64,000 nt of DNA from Catellatospora vulcania. Its GTDB lineage: Bacteria; Actinomycetota; Actinomycetes; Mycobacteriales; Micromonosporaceae. The DNA lies in assembly GCF_009720385.1 (NCBI RefSeq), contig NZ_WARX01000031.1:88911-152910 (forward strand). The letters are read 5' to 3'. Below, in pieces: positions 17,218 through 25,677 of this stretch. Positions within the stretch are counted from its first letter, which is position 1; each line of letters starts with the position of its first letter. The position numbers and the translations under genes are program-made. The notes under the pieces were generated by a model. It was not told the DNA's origin. It saw only the letters and a list, made by a program, of their open reading frames with translations, and did not search any database.

Positions 17218-18336
17218 ATGCCCGTACCGCCGCAGCGGTTGCCAGGCCTGGTCGTCCCCGGACTGCCCGGCCGGAGCACGGGCACCCTCGGCGAGACCGT
17301 CCACGTGGCGCTGGTGTTCCCGATGCAGGGACCCGCCGGGATCTTCGGCCCGACCTGCGAGCTGTGCGCCCAGCTCGCGGTGGAGGAGGTCAACCGCAAC
17401 GGCGGCGTGCTGGGCCGGGAGCTGAGCCTGGTGCCGGTCGACGGCGGGGCCGCTCCGGACCGGGTCGCCGCCGAGGTCGAGACGCTGGTGTCGCTCGGCG
17501 CGGTGCACGGCGTGACCGGCTGGCACATCTCGTCGGTGCGCCAGGCGCTCGCGCCGCGGATCGCGCACCGCGTCCCTTACGTCTACACCGCCCTGTACGA
17601 GGGCGGCGAGCGCACCGAAGGCGTGTACCTCACCAGCGAGACGCCCGACGAGCAACTGCTGCCCGCGATGCGGCTGCTGGCCGGGGAGCACCGGGTCAGG
17701 CGCTGGTTCATCGTCGGCAACGACTACGTGTGGCCGCGGCGGACCGCGTCGGCGGCGCACCGCTACGCGGTCGAGTCGGGCACCCAGGTGTGCGGCCAGG
17801 CGTTCCTGCCGCTGGGCGTGCACGGCTTCGCCGACGTGCTGCGCCGCGTCGAGCGCAGTGCCGCCGACGCGGTGCTGATGCTGCTGGTCGGCAACGACGC
17901 GGTCCGCTTCAACCGGGCCTTCGCCGCGTCCGGGCTGGACCAGCGCTGCCTGCGGCTGAGCACGCTGATGGACGAGAACATGCTGATGGCCAGCGGCGCG
18001 CACGCCACCCGGGGCCTGTTCAGCGCCGCCGGGTTCTTCTCCACCCTGGTGACCCCGGAGAACCTCGACTTCCACGGCCAGTACGCGCGCCGTTTCGGCG
18101 TCGAGGCGCCGCAGCCCGGCAGCCTCGGCGAGTCCTGCTACGAGGGCGTGCTGCTGCTCGCCGCGCTGATCAACCGGGCGGGCTCGCTGGACGTGCGGGC
18201 GATCGGGTCCGGGGCCGACGCGGTGACCTACGAAGGGCCGCGCGGGGCGATCGCGATGCGCCGCCGGCACGCCCGCCAGCGCATCTACCTCGCCGAGGCC
18301 GACCGGCTCGACTTCAACGTGCTCACCCAGCTGTGA
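17218..18336 (+). CDS. Periplasmic-binding-fold protein (UrtA/AmiC type) without signal peptide
   Basis: A 372-residue type-1 periplasmic-binding fold (Peripla_BP_5/6). After MPVPPQRLPG the domain opens with VHVALVFPMQGPAGIFGPTCELCAQLAVEEVNRNGGVLG, a strong match to UrtA/LivK/AmiC N-termini, followed by VTGWHISSVRQAL and a second-lobe YARRFGVEAPQPGSL. There is no signal peptide or lipobox, so it is probably cytoplasmic and may act as a ligand sensor like AmiC (amide control) and not as a transporter part. GGGA lies 11 nt before ATG 17218; ATG 17209 is also possible. Its 3' end overlaps the convergent methyltransferase gene by 14 bp. Confidence 0.75.
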   Translation: MPVPPQRLPGLVVPGLPGRSTGTLGETVHVALVFPMQGPAGIFGPTCELCAQLAVEEVNRNGGVLGRELSLVPVDGGAAPDRVAAEVETLVSLGAVHGVTGWHISSVRQALAPRIAHRVPYVYTALYEGGERTEGVYLTSETPDEQLLPAMRLLAGEHRVRRWFIVGNDYVWPRRTASAAHRYAVESGTQVCGQAFLPLGVHGFADVLRRVERSAADAVLMLLVGNDAVRFNRAFAASGLDQRCLRLSTLMDENMLMASGAHATRGLFSAAGFFSTLVTPENLDFHGQYARRFGVEAPQPGSLGESCYEGVLLLAALINRAGSLDVRAIGSGADAVTYEGPRGAIAMRRRHARQRIYLAEADRLDFNVLTQL

Positions 18337-19120
18337 CCGGCGCGCTCGCGATCACATGGAACAGCCGTGCGGTCAGCGGGAACGGCATCCGGTCCGACAG
18401 CGCGATCTCCAGACGCTCCAGCTCCGCGAAGAACGACGCGTCGTACTTGCGCTCGTCGTCGGGGATGTAGTCGCACACCGAGCGGATCCCGTAGTGGCCG
18501 AGCACGCCCGCGCCGAGGCGGCGCAGGGCGGTGCACACCTCGTCGGCGGTACGCGGGTAGACCGGGGTGTTGAACGTGTGGGTGAACCGCTCGGACGCGT
18601 CGAGGGTCTCGTACGCGGCGGTGAGGTCCATGTCGCGGATCGCGGCGCGCAGCGGTTCGGAGTGGGCGTTGCCCGCGATGACGCTGAGCAGGCCGCCCTC
18701 GGCCAGCGGCGCCATGACCGTCGACAGCGTCGACTCCACGTCGGCCACGTACGGCAGCAAATTGTGGCACAGCACCAGGTCGTAACCCTGCCGGTCGACC
18801 ACGTCGCCGAGCTTGGCGACGTCGGACTCGATCACGGTGACCCGGTGCGCCACGCCGGTGGACTCGGCCAGCGACCGCGCCGAGACCAGCATCTGCGACG
18901 AGTAGTCCACCAGGGTGACCTGGTGCCCGGCGACCGCGTAGCGGACCGCCTCGACGCCGTTGCCGCCGGCCACGTCGAGGATGCGCAGACGGCGTCCGTC
19001 GAGGTGGCGCGCGATGTTGTGCTCGGCGAGGGTGTAGCGCAACCGGCCCCAGGGCGCGTCCTGCCACTGCCGCCAGGCGGACACCTTGTCGTCGAACACG
19101 TCACGGGTCACGTTGCTCAT
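18323..19120 (-). CDS. Class I SAM-dependent methyltransferase (CmoM-like)
   Basis: A 265-residue Rossmann methyltransferase. Motif I is RILDVAGGNGVEAVRYA, then VTLVDYSSQML, a motif-II region SDVAKLGDVVDRQGYDLVLCHNLLPYV and LAEGGLLSVIAGN. The N-terminal VFDDKVSAWRQWQDAPWGRLRYTLAEHNI resembles CmoM-type enzymes that methylate modified wobble uridine of tRNA; the real substrate is unknown. It diverges from a second methyltransferase gene (209-bp gap). Confidence 0.82.
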   Translation of the reverse strand: MSNVTRDVFDDKVSAWRQWQDAPWGRLRYTLAEHNIARHLDGRRLRILDVAGGNGVEAVRYAVAGHQVTLVDYSSQMLVSARSLAESTGVAHRVTVIESDVAKLGDVVDRQGYDLVLCHNLLPYVADVESTLSTVMAPLAEGGLLSVIAGNAHSEPLRAAIRDMDLTAAYETLDASERFTHTFNTPVYPRTADEVCTALRRLGAGVLGHYGIRSVCDYIPDDERKYDASFFAELERLEIALSDRMPFPLTARLFHVIASAPVTAG

Positions 19121-19329
19121 GGGGACGACCGTAACGGAGGTTCAGCCGCCGGGCACCCCGGAACACGCGATTACTCCGTACGACGTCAGAAGCGGTTTTC
19201 CGGCCACGCGCGACCCCGGTGGCCGCGTTCGCGGGGCGCGCCGGTGAAGGCGCAGGCACGGCCGCACCGGCACCGTCCGGTCACGACGGTGCGAGACTGG
19301 ACGCCGCACCTCGCTTAAGGAGAAGACTG

Positions 19330-20070
19330 ATGACGACGGAGCCGCAGGCCCCGAGCACCGCCCGGATGATCGACTACTGGCTCGGCGGGACCCGCCATCA
19401 CCCGATCGACGTCGCCGCCGCCACCGCCTTCGAGGGGGCGTACGGACCGTGTGCGGCGATCTTCCGCTCGCTGCGGGCGTTCTCCGGCCGGGCGGCGCGC
19501 TACCTGGCCGCCGAGGGCGTGGACCAGTTCCTCGTCTTCGGCGCGGGCATCCCCGCCCAGGGCAGCGTGCACGAGACCGTGCCGGATGCGCGCGTGCTCT
19601 ACACCGACGTGGACCCGGAGATCGTCGCCGCCGGACGCGAGCTGCTGGGCGACCGGCCGGGCGTGGCGTACGTGCCCGGCGACGCCGCCGACCCGCGCGG
19701 CATCGACGCCGCCGCGCTCGACCGGGCGCTGCCCGACCACGCCACCCGCCCGGTCGGGCTGATCTTCCTTGGCCTGGCGGCGTTCCTCGACGACGCGACC
19801 CTGGCCCACGCCCTGGACGAGATGTACGACCTGGTCCCGGCGGGCAGCCGGCTGGCGTTCGACTTCGACGCGATGGAACTGGCCGCCTATCCCGAGGCGC
19901 TGGCGATGATGGGCCCCGGCTTCCACATGCGCGAGCCCGCCGACTTCGGCCGGCTGCTGGGCCGCTGGCAGGTCACCGCCGACGGCATCGTCCCGGTCGC
20001 ACAGTGGCGTCCCGACGGCACCCCCGAGCAGGTCCCCGACGCGTTCTGGGGCGGCGTCGCGGTCAAGTGA
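19330..20070 (+). CDS. S-adenosylmethionine-dependent methyltransferase, Methyltransf_19 (DUF574) type
   Basis: A 246-residue protein starting MTTEPQAPSTARMIDYWLGGTRHHPID; the ARMIDYWLGG-N/T-x-x-xxxD start is diagnostic of the actinobacterial PF04672 family. Later features are FLVFGAGIPAQGSVHE (motif I variant, normally DxGxGxP), RVLYTDVDPEIVAAGRELL and LIFLGLAAFLDD. AAGGAG precedes the ATG. Substrates of the family are unknown; many sit in secondary-metabolite clusters. Here it stands alone. Confidence 0.85.
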   Translation: MTTEPQAPSTARMIDYWLGGTRHHPIDVAAATAFEGAYGPCAAIFRSLRAFSGRAARYLAAEGVDQFLVFGAGIPAQGSVHETVPDARVLYTDVDPEIVAAGRELLGDRPGVAYVPGDAADPRGIDAAALDRALPDHATRPVGLIFLGLAAFLDDATLAHALDEMYDLVPAGSRLAFDFDAMELAAYPEALAMMGPGFHMREPADFGRLLGRWQVTADGIVPVAQWRPDGTPEQVPDAFWGGVAVK

Positions 20071-20194
20071 CGCGCCGTTGATCGCGGGCCGCGGCACGGG
20101 CAGCGCTTGACAGGGGTCGATGGGCGCATGATCCTGAGTGCCGGGTGCGGCGGCGCGCTCCCCTGACCGATCGTCTGCCGATCAGGAGCGTCCC

Positions 20195-22210
20195 GTGCCG
20201 TACACCCGCCGCCATGTCCTTCGTCTGGGCACCGCGACCCTCGTCGTCGCCGCCGTCCCGGCCGTCTCACTGCCCGCCCTGGCCGCCGCGGTCGTCACCG
20301 CAGACCTGGTGATCTACGGCGCGACCTCGGCGGGCATCGCCGCCGCGGTCACCGCCCGGCGGCTGGGCCGCACCGCGCTGATCGTCGAGCCCGGCTCGCA
20401 CATCGGCGGCCTGTCCACCGGCGGCCTCGGCATGACCGACAGCGGCGTCAAGACGGCCATCGGCGGCCTGGCGGGCGAGTTCTACCGCCGGGTGTACGCG
20501 AAGTACAACGGCACCGCCGTCACACCGACCTCACCCGCCCGGTTCACGTTCGAGCCGCACGTCGCTGCCGTGATCTTCGACGAGCTGCTGGCCGAGGCCG
20601 GTGTCCCGGTCTACCTGAACACCCGGCTGACCGGGGTGGCCATGGCCGGCAACCGGATCAGCGAGCTGGCCTGCGACAGCGGGCAGGTGTTCCGGGGCCC
20701 GATGTTCGTCGACGCGACGTACGAGGGCGACCTGATGGCGCGGGCCGGGGTCGGCTGGACCGCGGGACGCGAGGCCAACAGCGCGTACGGCGAGACGATC
20801 AACGGGGTGCAGCTGCGCAGCGGGCACCAGTTCAACCGGTTCGTGGACCCGTACGTCACACCCGGCAGCGCGGCGAGCGGGCTGCTGCCGGGCATCTCGG
20901 CGACCCCCGTCGCGCCCGCGGGCAGCGGCGACGGGCGGATCCAGGCGTACAACTTCCGGATGTGCCTGACCCAGGCCGCCAACCGGATCCCGTTCGCCAA
21001 ACCGTCCGGGTACGACGCGATCCGCTACGAGCCGCTGGCGCGTTACGTGCAGGCCGGGTACACCGGACCGTTCTTCACCACGCACCAGGTCGGCGGCGGC
21101 AAGACCGACTCCAACAACGACGGGGCCTTCTCGACCGATTTCATCGGCCAGAACTACGGCTATCCGACCGCGTCCTACGCCACCCGGGCGAGCATGGTCG
21201 ACGAGCACCGCGTCTACCAGCAGGGACTGATGTGGTTCCTGGCCAACGACCCGAGGCTGCCCCCGTCGGTCCGCAGCGCCACCGCGTCGTGGGGACTGGC
21301 CGCCGACGAGTTCACCGGCAACGGCGGCTGGCCCACCCAGCTGTACGTCCGCGAGGCGCGGCGCATGGTGTCGGCGTACGTGATGACCGAGGCCGACTGC
21401 CGCGGCGGCCGGAGCGCGGCCGACTCGGTCGGGCTGGCCAGCTACACCATGGACTCGCACAACTGCCAGCGGGTCGTGGTCTCGGGCGGGCTGAAGAACG
21501 AGGGCGACGTGCAGATCGGCGTGCCGCAGCCGTTCGGCATCAGCTACCGGGCCATCACCCCGTACGAGTCGCAGTGCGCGAACCTGCTGGTGCCGGTGTG
21601 CCTGTCGGCGAGCCACATCGCGTACGGCTCGATCCGGATGGAACCCGTGTTCATGATCCTCGCGCAGTCGGCGGCGACCGCAGCCCACCTGGCGATCACC
21701 GCCGGGTCGGCGGTGCAGCAGGTGCCGGTCGCCACCCTGCAGGCCCGGCTGCGCGCCGACGGGCAGCTGCTGACGTGGCCGCTGACCGCGCCCGGCGAGA
21801 TCATCGTGGACAGCTCGACCTCGGCCGGGGTCACCCGCGCGGGCGTATGGCTCAAGTCCAGCTCGATCGCCGGCTTCTACGGCCCCGACTACGAGCACGA
21901 CGACAACGCCAACAAGGGCGTCAACCGGCTGCGGTTCACCCCGACGATCGCGGCGGCCGGCTCCTACCAGGTGTTCCTGCGCTGGACGTCGCACGCCAAC
22001 CGGGCGAGCAACGTGCCGGTCGACGTGTGTGCGGGCGGCACGGTCACCACCCGGGCCGTCGACCAGCGCGCCGGCGGCGGGCAGTGGGTGTCCCTGGGCA
22101 CGTTCGCTCTGCCCGCGGGCTCCTCACCGACCGGCGCGAGCGTGCTGATCCGCACCGAGGCCACCGACGGGTACGTGGTCGCCGACGCGGCCCGCTTCGT
22201 CCCGGCCTGA
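20195..22210 (+). CDS. Tat-exported FAD-dependent oxidoreductase with C-terminal golvesin-like module
   Basis: A 671-residue secreted flavoprotein. The N-terminus TRRHVLRLGTATLVVAAVPA is a twin-arginine signal. The FAD-binding fold follows (DLVIYGATSAGIAAAVTARRLGRTALIVEP, then HIGGLSTGGLGMTD), which matches the FAD_oxidored (PF12831) family. After about residue 530 a separate domain with DYEHDDNANKGVNRLRFTP and YQVFLRW resembles golvesin/xanthan-lyase carbohydrate-binding modules. Together this suggests oxidation of a polysaccharide or sugar outside the cell. GTG 20195 follows AGGAG by 7 nt. No neighbour clarifies the substrate. Confidence 0.82.
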   Translation: MPYTRRHVLRLGTATLVVAAVPAVSLPALAAAVVTADLVIYGATSAGIAAAVTARRLGRTALIVEPGSHIGGLSTGGLGMTDSGVKTAIGGLAGEFYRRVYAKYNGTAVTPTSPARFTFEPHVAAVIFDELLAEAGVPVYLNTRLTGVAMAGNRISELACDSGQVFRGPMFVDATYEGDLMARAGVGWTAGREANSAYGETINGVQLRSGHQFNRFVDPYVTPGSAASGLLPGISATPVAPAGSGDGRIQAYNFRMCLTQAANRIPFAKPSGYDAIRYEPLARYVQAGYTGPFFTTHQVGGGKTDSNNDGAFSTDFIGQNYGYPTASYATRASMVDEHRVYQQGLMWFLANDPRLPPSVRSATASWGLAADEFTGNGGWPTQLYVREARRMVSAYVMTEADCRGGRSAADSVGLASYTMDSHNCQRVVVSGGLKNEGDVQIGVPQPFGISYRAITPYESQCANLLVPVCLSASHIAYGSIRMEPVFMILAQSAATAAHLAITAGSAVQQVPVATLQARLRADGQLLTWPLTAPGEIIVDSSTSAGVTRAGVWLKSSSIAGFYGPDYEHDDNANKGVNRLRFTPTIAAAGSYQVFLRWTSHANRASNVPVDVCAGGTVTTRAVDQRAGGGQWVSLGTFALPAGSSPTGASVLIRTEATDGYVVADAARFVPA

Positions 22211-22299
22211 CCTCCTCGGCAAACCCGGCACGCCTCGTCCCGGCTCGTCTTCGCCCGAGCCGGGACCGGGCGCGCCGCCGCCGTGAGAGGATCGGCCGC

Positions 22300-23067
22300 G
22301 TGACGACTCCCCGTCTCGGCCCGGTGTCGCGGGTCGCGGTCCTGGCCGACGTGCACGGCAACGTGCCCGCCCTGCTCGCCGTCCTCGACGAGGTGGCCGC
22401 CGTCGGCGTCGACCTGATCGTGTTCCCGGGTGACCTCACCTGGGGTCCGGAGCCGCAGACCACCGTCGACCTGGTGCAGGAGCTGGGGCGGCGGGCGGTG
22501 TTCGTCCGCGGCAACGCGGACCGGGCCGTCGTCGAGCTGGCCCGGGGCGAGCGCGAGCACACGCGCCCGCGTGACCCGTGGATGGTCCGGCAGCACACGC
22601 CGGAGGCCGTCGAGTTCCTGGCGGGCTTCCCGCTCAGCGTCGTCGTCGAGGTGACAGGGCTGGGCGCGGTGCGGTTCTGCCACGGCTCGCCACGCGACGA
22701 CACCGAGTGCGTGACACCCGAGACGTCCGAGGAGCGCTTCGCCGAGCTGTCGCGCGACGTCGAGGAGCAGGTGATCGTCACCGCGCACACCCACCTGCAG
22801 TTCGACCGTGAGGTCGCGGGTCGGCGCAGTGTGAACCCGGGCAGTGTGGGCCTGCCGTATCACCTGGGCGCACCGGGCACCGCGTACTGGGCGCTGCTCG
22901 GGCCCGACGTCGACCTGCGCAAGACGCGATACGACGTGCAGGAGGCGGTCGACCGGTGCCGGACGACCGGCGACCCGAGCGGGGACACCGTGGTGCGTTA
23001 CCTGCTGACGCCGCCGACCCCGGCCGAGATCATCGCCGACGCCGAAACCCGCGTCTTCGCCGACTGA
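22300..23067 (+). CDS. Calcineurin-like metallophosphoesterase (YfcE/MJ0936 type)
   Basis: A 255-residue phosphodiesterase-like protein. Metal-ligand motifs are VAVLADVHGN, VFPGDLTWG, VRGNADR, FCHGSPRDD and VTAHTHLQFDR, followed by NPGSVGLP, the typical YfcE-family ending. Members hydrolyse phosphodiesters or nucleotides; the physiological substrate is not evident. GTG 22300 gives the first strand at the right place; no better start lies upstream. A strong hairpin terminator follows. Confidence 0.9.
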   Translation: MTTPRLGPVSRVAVLADVHGNVPALLAVLDEVAAVGVDLIVFPGDLTWGPEPQTTVDLVQELGRRAVFVRGNADRAVVELARGEREHTRPRDPWMVRQHTPEAVEFLAGFPLSVVVEVTGLGAVRFCHGSPRDDTECVTPETSEERFAELSRDVEEQVIVTAHTHLQFDREVAGRRSVNPGSVGLPYHLGAPGTAYWALLGPDVDLRKTRYDVQEAVDRCRTTGDPSGDTVVRYLLTPPTPAEIIADAETRVFAD

Positions 23068-23070
23068 TGG

Positions 23071-23104
23071 GGTGGCGGCTCGCTGTTCACAGCGAGCCAC
23101 CACC
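23071..23104 (+). terminator. Hairpin terminator after the phosphoesterase gene
   Basis: A 15-bp stem with one mismatch (23071-23085 with 23090-23104) and a TTCA tetraloop, 3 bp past the stop codon. Confidence 0.75.
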
Positions 23105-23202
23105 TTCTTGGCCGCGCGCACACCCATGCCGGTGTGCTGCCTGACCAGCCTGATCGCATCGATCGGCCGACCCTGCAGCTTGAGGTGACGGGCCCTGGTC
23201 AT
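23089..23202 (-). pseudogene. Fragment like the C-terminal domain of ribosomal protein L7/L12
   Basis: From an ATG at 23202 the minus strand reads MTRARHLKLQG, RPIDAIRLVRQHTGMGV and RAAKKVVARC. The pattern IxAIRLVRxHTGMGLxxAKxxV is that of the bL12 C-terminal fold found in small actinobacterial proteins. After Cys38 the frame runs into the antisense of the terminator and phosphoesterase gene without a stop, and similarity ends. It is probably a 3'-truncated remnant, although a short functional protein cannot be ruled out. Confidence 0.4.
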
Positions 23203-23293
23203 CAACTACCGGCCGCCCGCCGCCGACAGCCCTGGCCAAACGGCGCACGCTCGCGGGATCGGCGCCTGCATGCGCCGTTCCCGCGGGCGGTGA

Positions 23294-23905
23294 TCAGGCC
23301 TGGGCCGCGACGGCGCGTAGCTGGCCCAGGGTGGTGCGGAAACCCTTGCCGGACGCGGCCGGGTCCTCGGCGAGCAGGCCGCTGACCGCCATCGTCGTCG
23401 AGCGGGTCGTCGCGGCGGCCGAGTCGTCCGAGCCGGTCACGTCGAAGACCCCGAAGTCGCCGGTGAGCGTGCTGTACGCACCCGCGGTGGTGGCGTCCTG
23501 CGCCAGGTAGAGAACCACCTTCTGGCCCGCTTCCAGCTTCGACATGTGGGCCAGGTCGACCGTCCGGCCGTTCAGGCCGGTGATGGTGATCCGGTCGCCT
23601 ACCTTGGCGGCGGCTCCGTTCACGCTGCGCAGGATCTCGTCGACGCGGAACCCGTCCGCCTCGATCTGGCCGCGGGCCACCAGGTCGGCGGTGTCGGTGA
23701 GTTCCTTGACCGTGGCGTACCCCCGAAGCTTGCCGGTCGCCGGCGGCGCGGCCTCGGTCGGCGCGACGGCAGCGGCCGACGTCGGCGCGGCGGCGGCCGG
23801 GACCGCCGGGTCGGTGCTGCCGCAGGCGGCCAGCGCCGCCGCGGTGAGCAGCGCCGCCGCCCCGGCCAGGGCGCGGGTGCGGTGGGGGTGGTCGATCCTT
23901 GCCAT
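23294..23905 (-). CDS. Putative lipoprotein, paralog of the sigma-partner protein
   Basis: A 203-residue lipoprotein: signal peptide and lipobox in ALLTAAALAACGS, an Ala/Pro-rich linker, then a domain with LRGYATVKELTDTADLVARGQIE, LEAGQKVVLYLAQD and YSTLTGDFGVFDV. The same blocks occur in the next gene upstream (24023-24811: IRAYGTVRQLTETADLVVRGEV, LEAGQHTVLYLAAED, YATLSGDFGVFDV), so the two are paralogs from a local duplication, one lipid-anchored and one with a membrane helix. Function unknown; possibly a surface sensor feeding the ECF sigma factor. Confidence 0.65.
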   Translation of the reverse strand: MARIDHPHRTRALAGAAALLTAAALAACGSTDPAVPAAAAPTSAAAVAPTEAAPPATGKLRGYATVKELTDTADLVARGQIEADGFRVDEILRSVNGAAAKVGDRITITGLNGRTVDLAHMSKLEAGQKVVLYLAQDATTAGAYSTLTGDFGVFDVTGSDDSAAATTRSTTMAVSGLLAEDPAASGKGFRTTLGQLRAVAAQA

Positions 23906-24022
23906 GGAACGCTCCTCGCGTGTCGGCGCCGGCCCGTGCGGTTCTCGCCCGGGTCACGGCGCTGCTTACGCCTTCTATCTGTGCGCTCGCGCCGCCGAGT
24001 TCCCGATTTCCGCGCCCTGTTT

Positions 24023-24811
24023 TCAGCCGCGTTCGCGGGCGAGCGCGCGCAGGTCCGCCAGCGTGGCGGTGAACCTGTGGTCGCGGGCGGTCGCGTCCTC
24101 TTCCCGCAGCCCTGTCACCGCGAAGGTCGACGACCGCGCCGTGGCGATGTCGCCGGCCACGTCGAAGACACCGAAGTCGCCGCTGAGCGTGGCGTAGGCG
24201 GGCACGCCCGCCTGCGGGTCCTCGGCGGCCAGGTAGAGCACGGTGTGCTGGCCCGCTTCCAACCGGGACATGAGCGGGTTCTCGGCCGCACGCAGCGTGA
24301 GCACAGCGGTCGCGGGCAGCCGGGGCAGCCGGTAGAGCACCTCGGCGACGCCGAACACGGCCGTGCGATCGGGCCCGGCCCCGTCGACCCGCAGCACCTC
24401 GCCGCGCACCACCAGGTCGGCGGTCTCGGTGAGCTGGCGGACGGTGCCGTACGCCCGGATCTTGGCGGTCACTCCCCCGCCGGTGGGCTCCGCGACGGGC
24501 GCGGAAGCACCTGGCGTGGAGGCGCCTGGCGTCGGGATCGCGACCACGGGGTCTCCGCCACCGGTCGCGATCACCGCCGTGACCGTGCCCGCGACGGCGA
24601 CCAGCGCCGCCATCGCCAGCGCGGGCCGCAGCACGCCGCGCCGGGGCAGCCCGCGAGCGGGCGAGGCGGTACGCACCGCCGGGCTGATCGCCGCCAGCAG
24701 CCGCTCCCGGTGCAGCTCATGCCGGCCCGGCGGCAGCTCGCGGTGGCCGGGGTCGGGCAGCAGCTCGGTGAGCTTTGCCCACTCGGACGGATCCAGCGGC
24801 GGGTGCTTCAT
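24023..24811 (-). CDS. Membrane partner protein of ECF sigma factor (CU044_5270-like)
   Basis: A 262-residue protein whose N-terminal cytoplasmic part (MKHPPLDPSEWAKLTELLPD, RHELHRERLL) resembles CU044_5270-type proteins encoded after ECF sigma factors. One membrane helix follows (about residues 65-90, LAMAALVAVAGTVTAV), then an external domain shared with the lipoprotein at 23294. The ATG overlaps the sigma stop by four bases (ATGA), which means tight coupling. It probably acts as an anti-sigma-like membrane sensor, but no zinc-binding anti-sigma HxxxCxxC motif is present. Confidence 0.7.
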   Translation of the reverse strand: MKHPPLDPSEWAKLTELLPDPGHRELPPGRHELHRERLLAAISPAVRTASPARGLPRRGVLRPALAMAALVAVAGTVTAVIATGGGDPVVAIPTPGASTPGASAPVAEPTGGGVTAKIRAYGTVRQLTETADLVVRGEVLRVDGAGPDRTAVFGVAEVLYRLPRLPATAVLTLRAAENPLMSRLEAGQHTVLYLAAEDPQAGVPAYATLSGDFGVFDVAGDIATARSSTFAVTGLREEDATARDHRFTATLADLRALARERG

Positions 24812-25431
24812 CGGGGGCCCTCCTCTGCCAGACGAACGGTGTTGTCCTTCAGCTGTCCGGCAGGCCCGGCCGGGTTCCGGGATGCGCGGGGTGTCTCGTC
24901 GACGAGCTTGCGCAGCTTGGTCCGGGCCCGCGACAGGCGCGACCGCACGGTGCCGACCGGAATGCCCAGCGCCAGCGCCGCCGACTCGTAGTCCAGGCCC
25001 TCCCACAGGCACAACGTGATCACTTCGCGCTCCTGGCGGCGCAGGGACGCCAGCGCGTCGATCGCGGCGGTGATCCGGCCGCTGTCGTCGAGCCGCCCGG
25101 CCACCTCGTCGGCGTGGTCGGGCGCGGTGAACTCGGCTGCGTGCAGCGCCGACGCCGCGGCCCGGTAGCGGCGGTTGCTGCGGGTGTGGTTGCGCGCCTC
25201 GTTGGTGGCGATGCCCAGCAGCCACGGCCGCAGCGACCCGCCGTCGTCGCTGATCCGCTCGCGGGAGCGCCAGGCCTGCAGGTAGGTGGCGGCCATGACG
25301 TCCTCGGCGGTGGACCAGTCGGCGGTGAGCCGGAACGCGTGGTTGTAGACCGACCGCGCGTACTGGTCGAACAGCTCGGCGAACGCGCTCGCATCACCCG
25401 CCCTGATCCGGGCGCGCAGACTCGACTCCAT
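24808..25431 (-). CDS. ECF RNA polymerase sigma factor
   Basis: A 207-residue ECF sigma factor. Region 2 reads FAELFDQYARSVYNHAFRLTADWSTAEDVMAATYLQAWRS; region 4 reads SLRRQEREVITLCLWEGLDYESAALALGIPVGTVRSRLSRARTKLRKL. It directs RNA polymerase to its own regulon, probably including this operon: a GGAACT sequence typical of ECF -35 elements lies at 25461-25466 (minus strand), about 30 nt before the start. GAGAAG precedes ATG 25431; earlier in-frame starts give a non-sigma leader. Overlaps the partner gene by four bases. Confidence 0.92.
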   Translation of the reverse strand: MESSLRARIRAGDASAFAELFDQYARSVYNHAFRLTADWSTAEDVMAATYLQAWRSRERISDDGGSLRPWLLGIATNEARNHTRSNRRYRAAASALHAAEFTAPDHADEVAGRLDDSGRITAAIDALASLRRQEREVITLCLWEGLDYESAALALGIPVGTVRSRLSRARTKLRKLVDETPRASRNPAGPAGQLKDNTVRLAEEGPR

Positions 25432-25547
25432 GACCACTTCTCTGTCCGGCGAGCGCCGCGAGTTCCTGTGATCCAGGCCACTGCGGACGCATCGCTTGGT
25501 GCTCCGCGACCATAACCACCCGCGGTCCCGCTCCGCCAACGGGCGAT

Positions 25548-25607
25548 GATCGCTGTTTCAGGTCAGAAACTGCGGTCGGACCACGCCTTCTGACCTGAAC
25601 AGCGATC
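25548..25607. repeat. Long palindrome upstream of the ECF operon
   Basis: A 20-bp inverted repeat with a single bulged T: GATCGCTGTTTCAGGTCAGAA (25548-25568, given here in two parts GATCGCTGTT and TCAGGTCAGAA) pairs with 25588-25607 around a 19-nt loop. It lies between the ECF gene start and the end of the hydratase gene, so it could terminate neither obviously. It looks like an interspersed palindromic element and not a single-gene terminator. Confidence 0.55.
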
Positions 25608-25623
25608 TTCGCCGAACCCGCCG

Positions 25624-25677
25624 CACGCTCCCGGACCGCGGCACGCTCCCGGACTACCGCTCGCTCCCGGACTACCG
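25624..25677. repeat. Three tandem 18-bp units
   Basis: Units 25624-25641, 25642-25659 and 25660-25677 share CxCGCTCCCGGAC followed by CGCGG or TACCG; units 2 and 3 differ at one base. The third unit contains the stop codon (25672-25674) of the enoyl-CoA hydratase gene. Probably a small slippage-type expansion. Confidence 0.7.
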
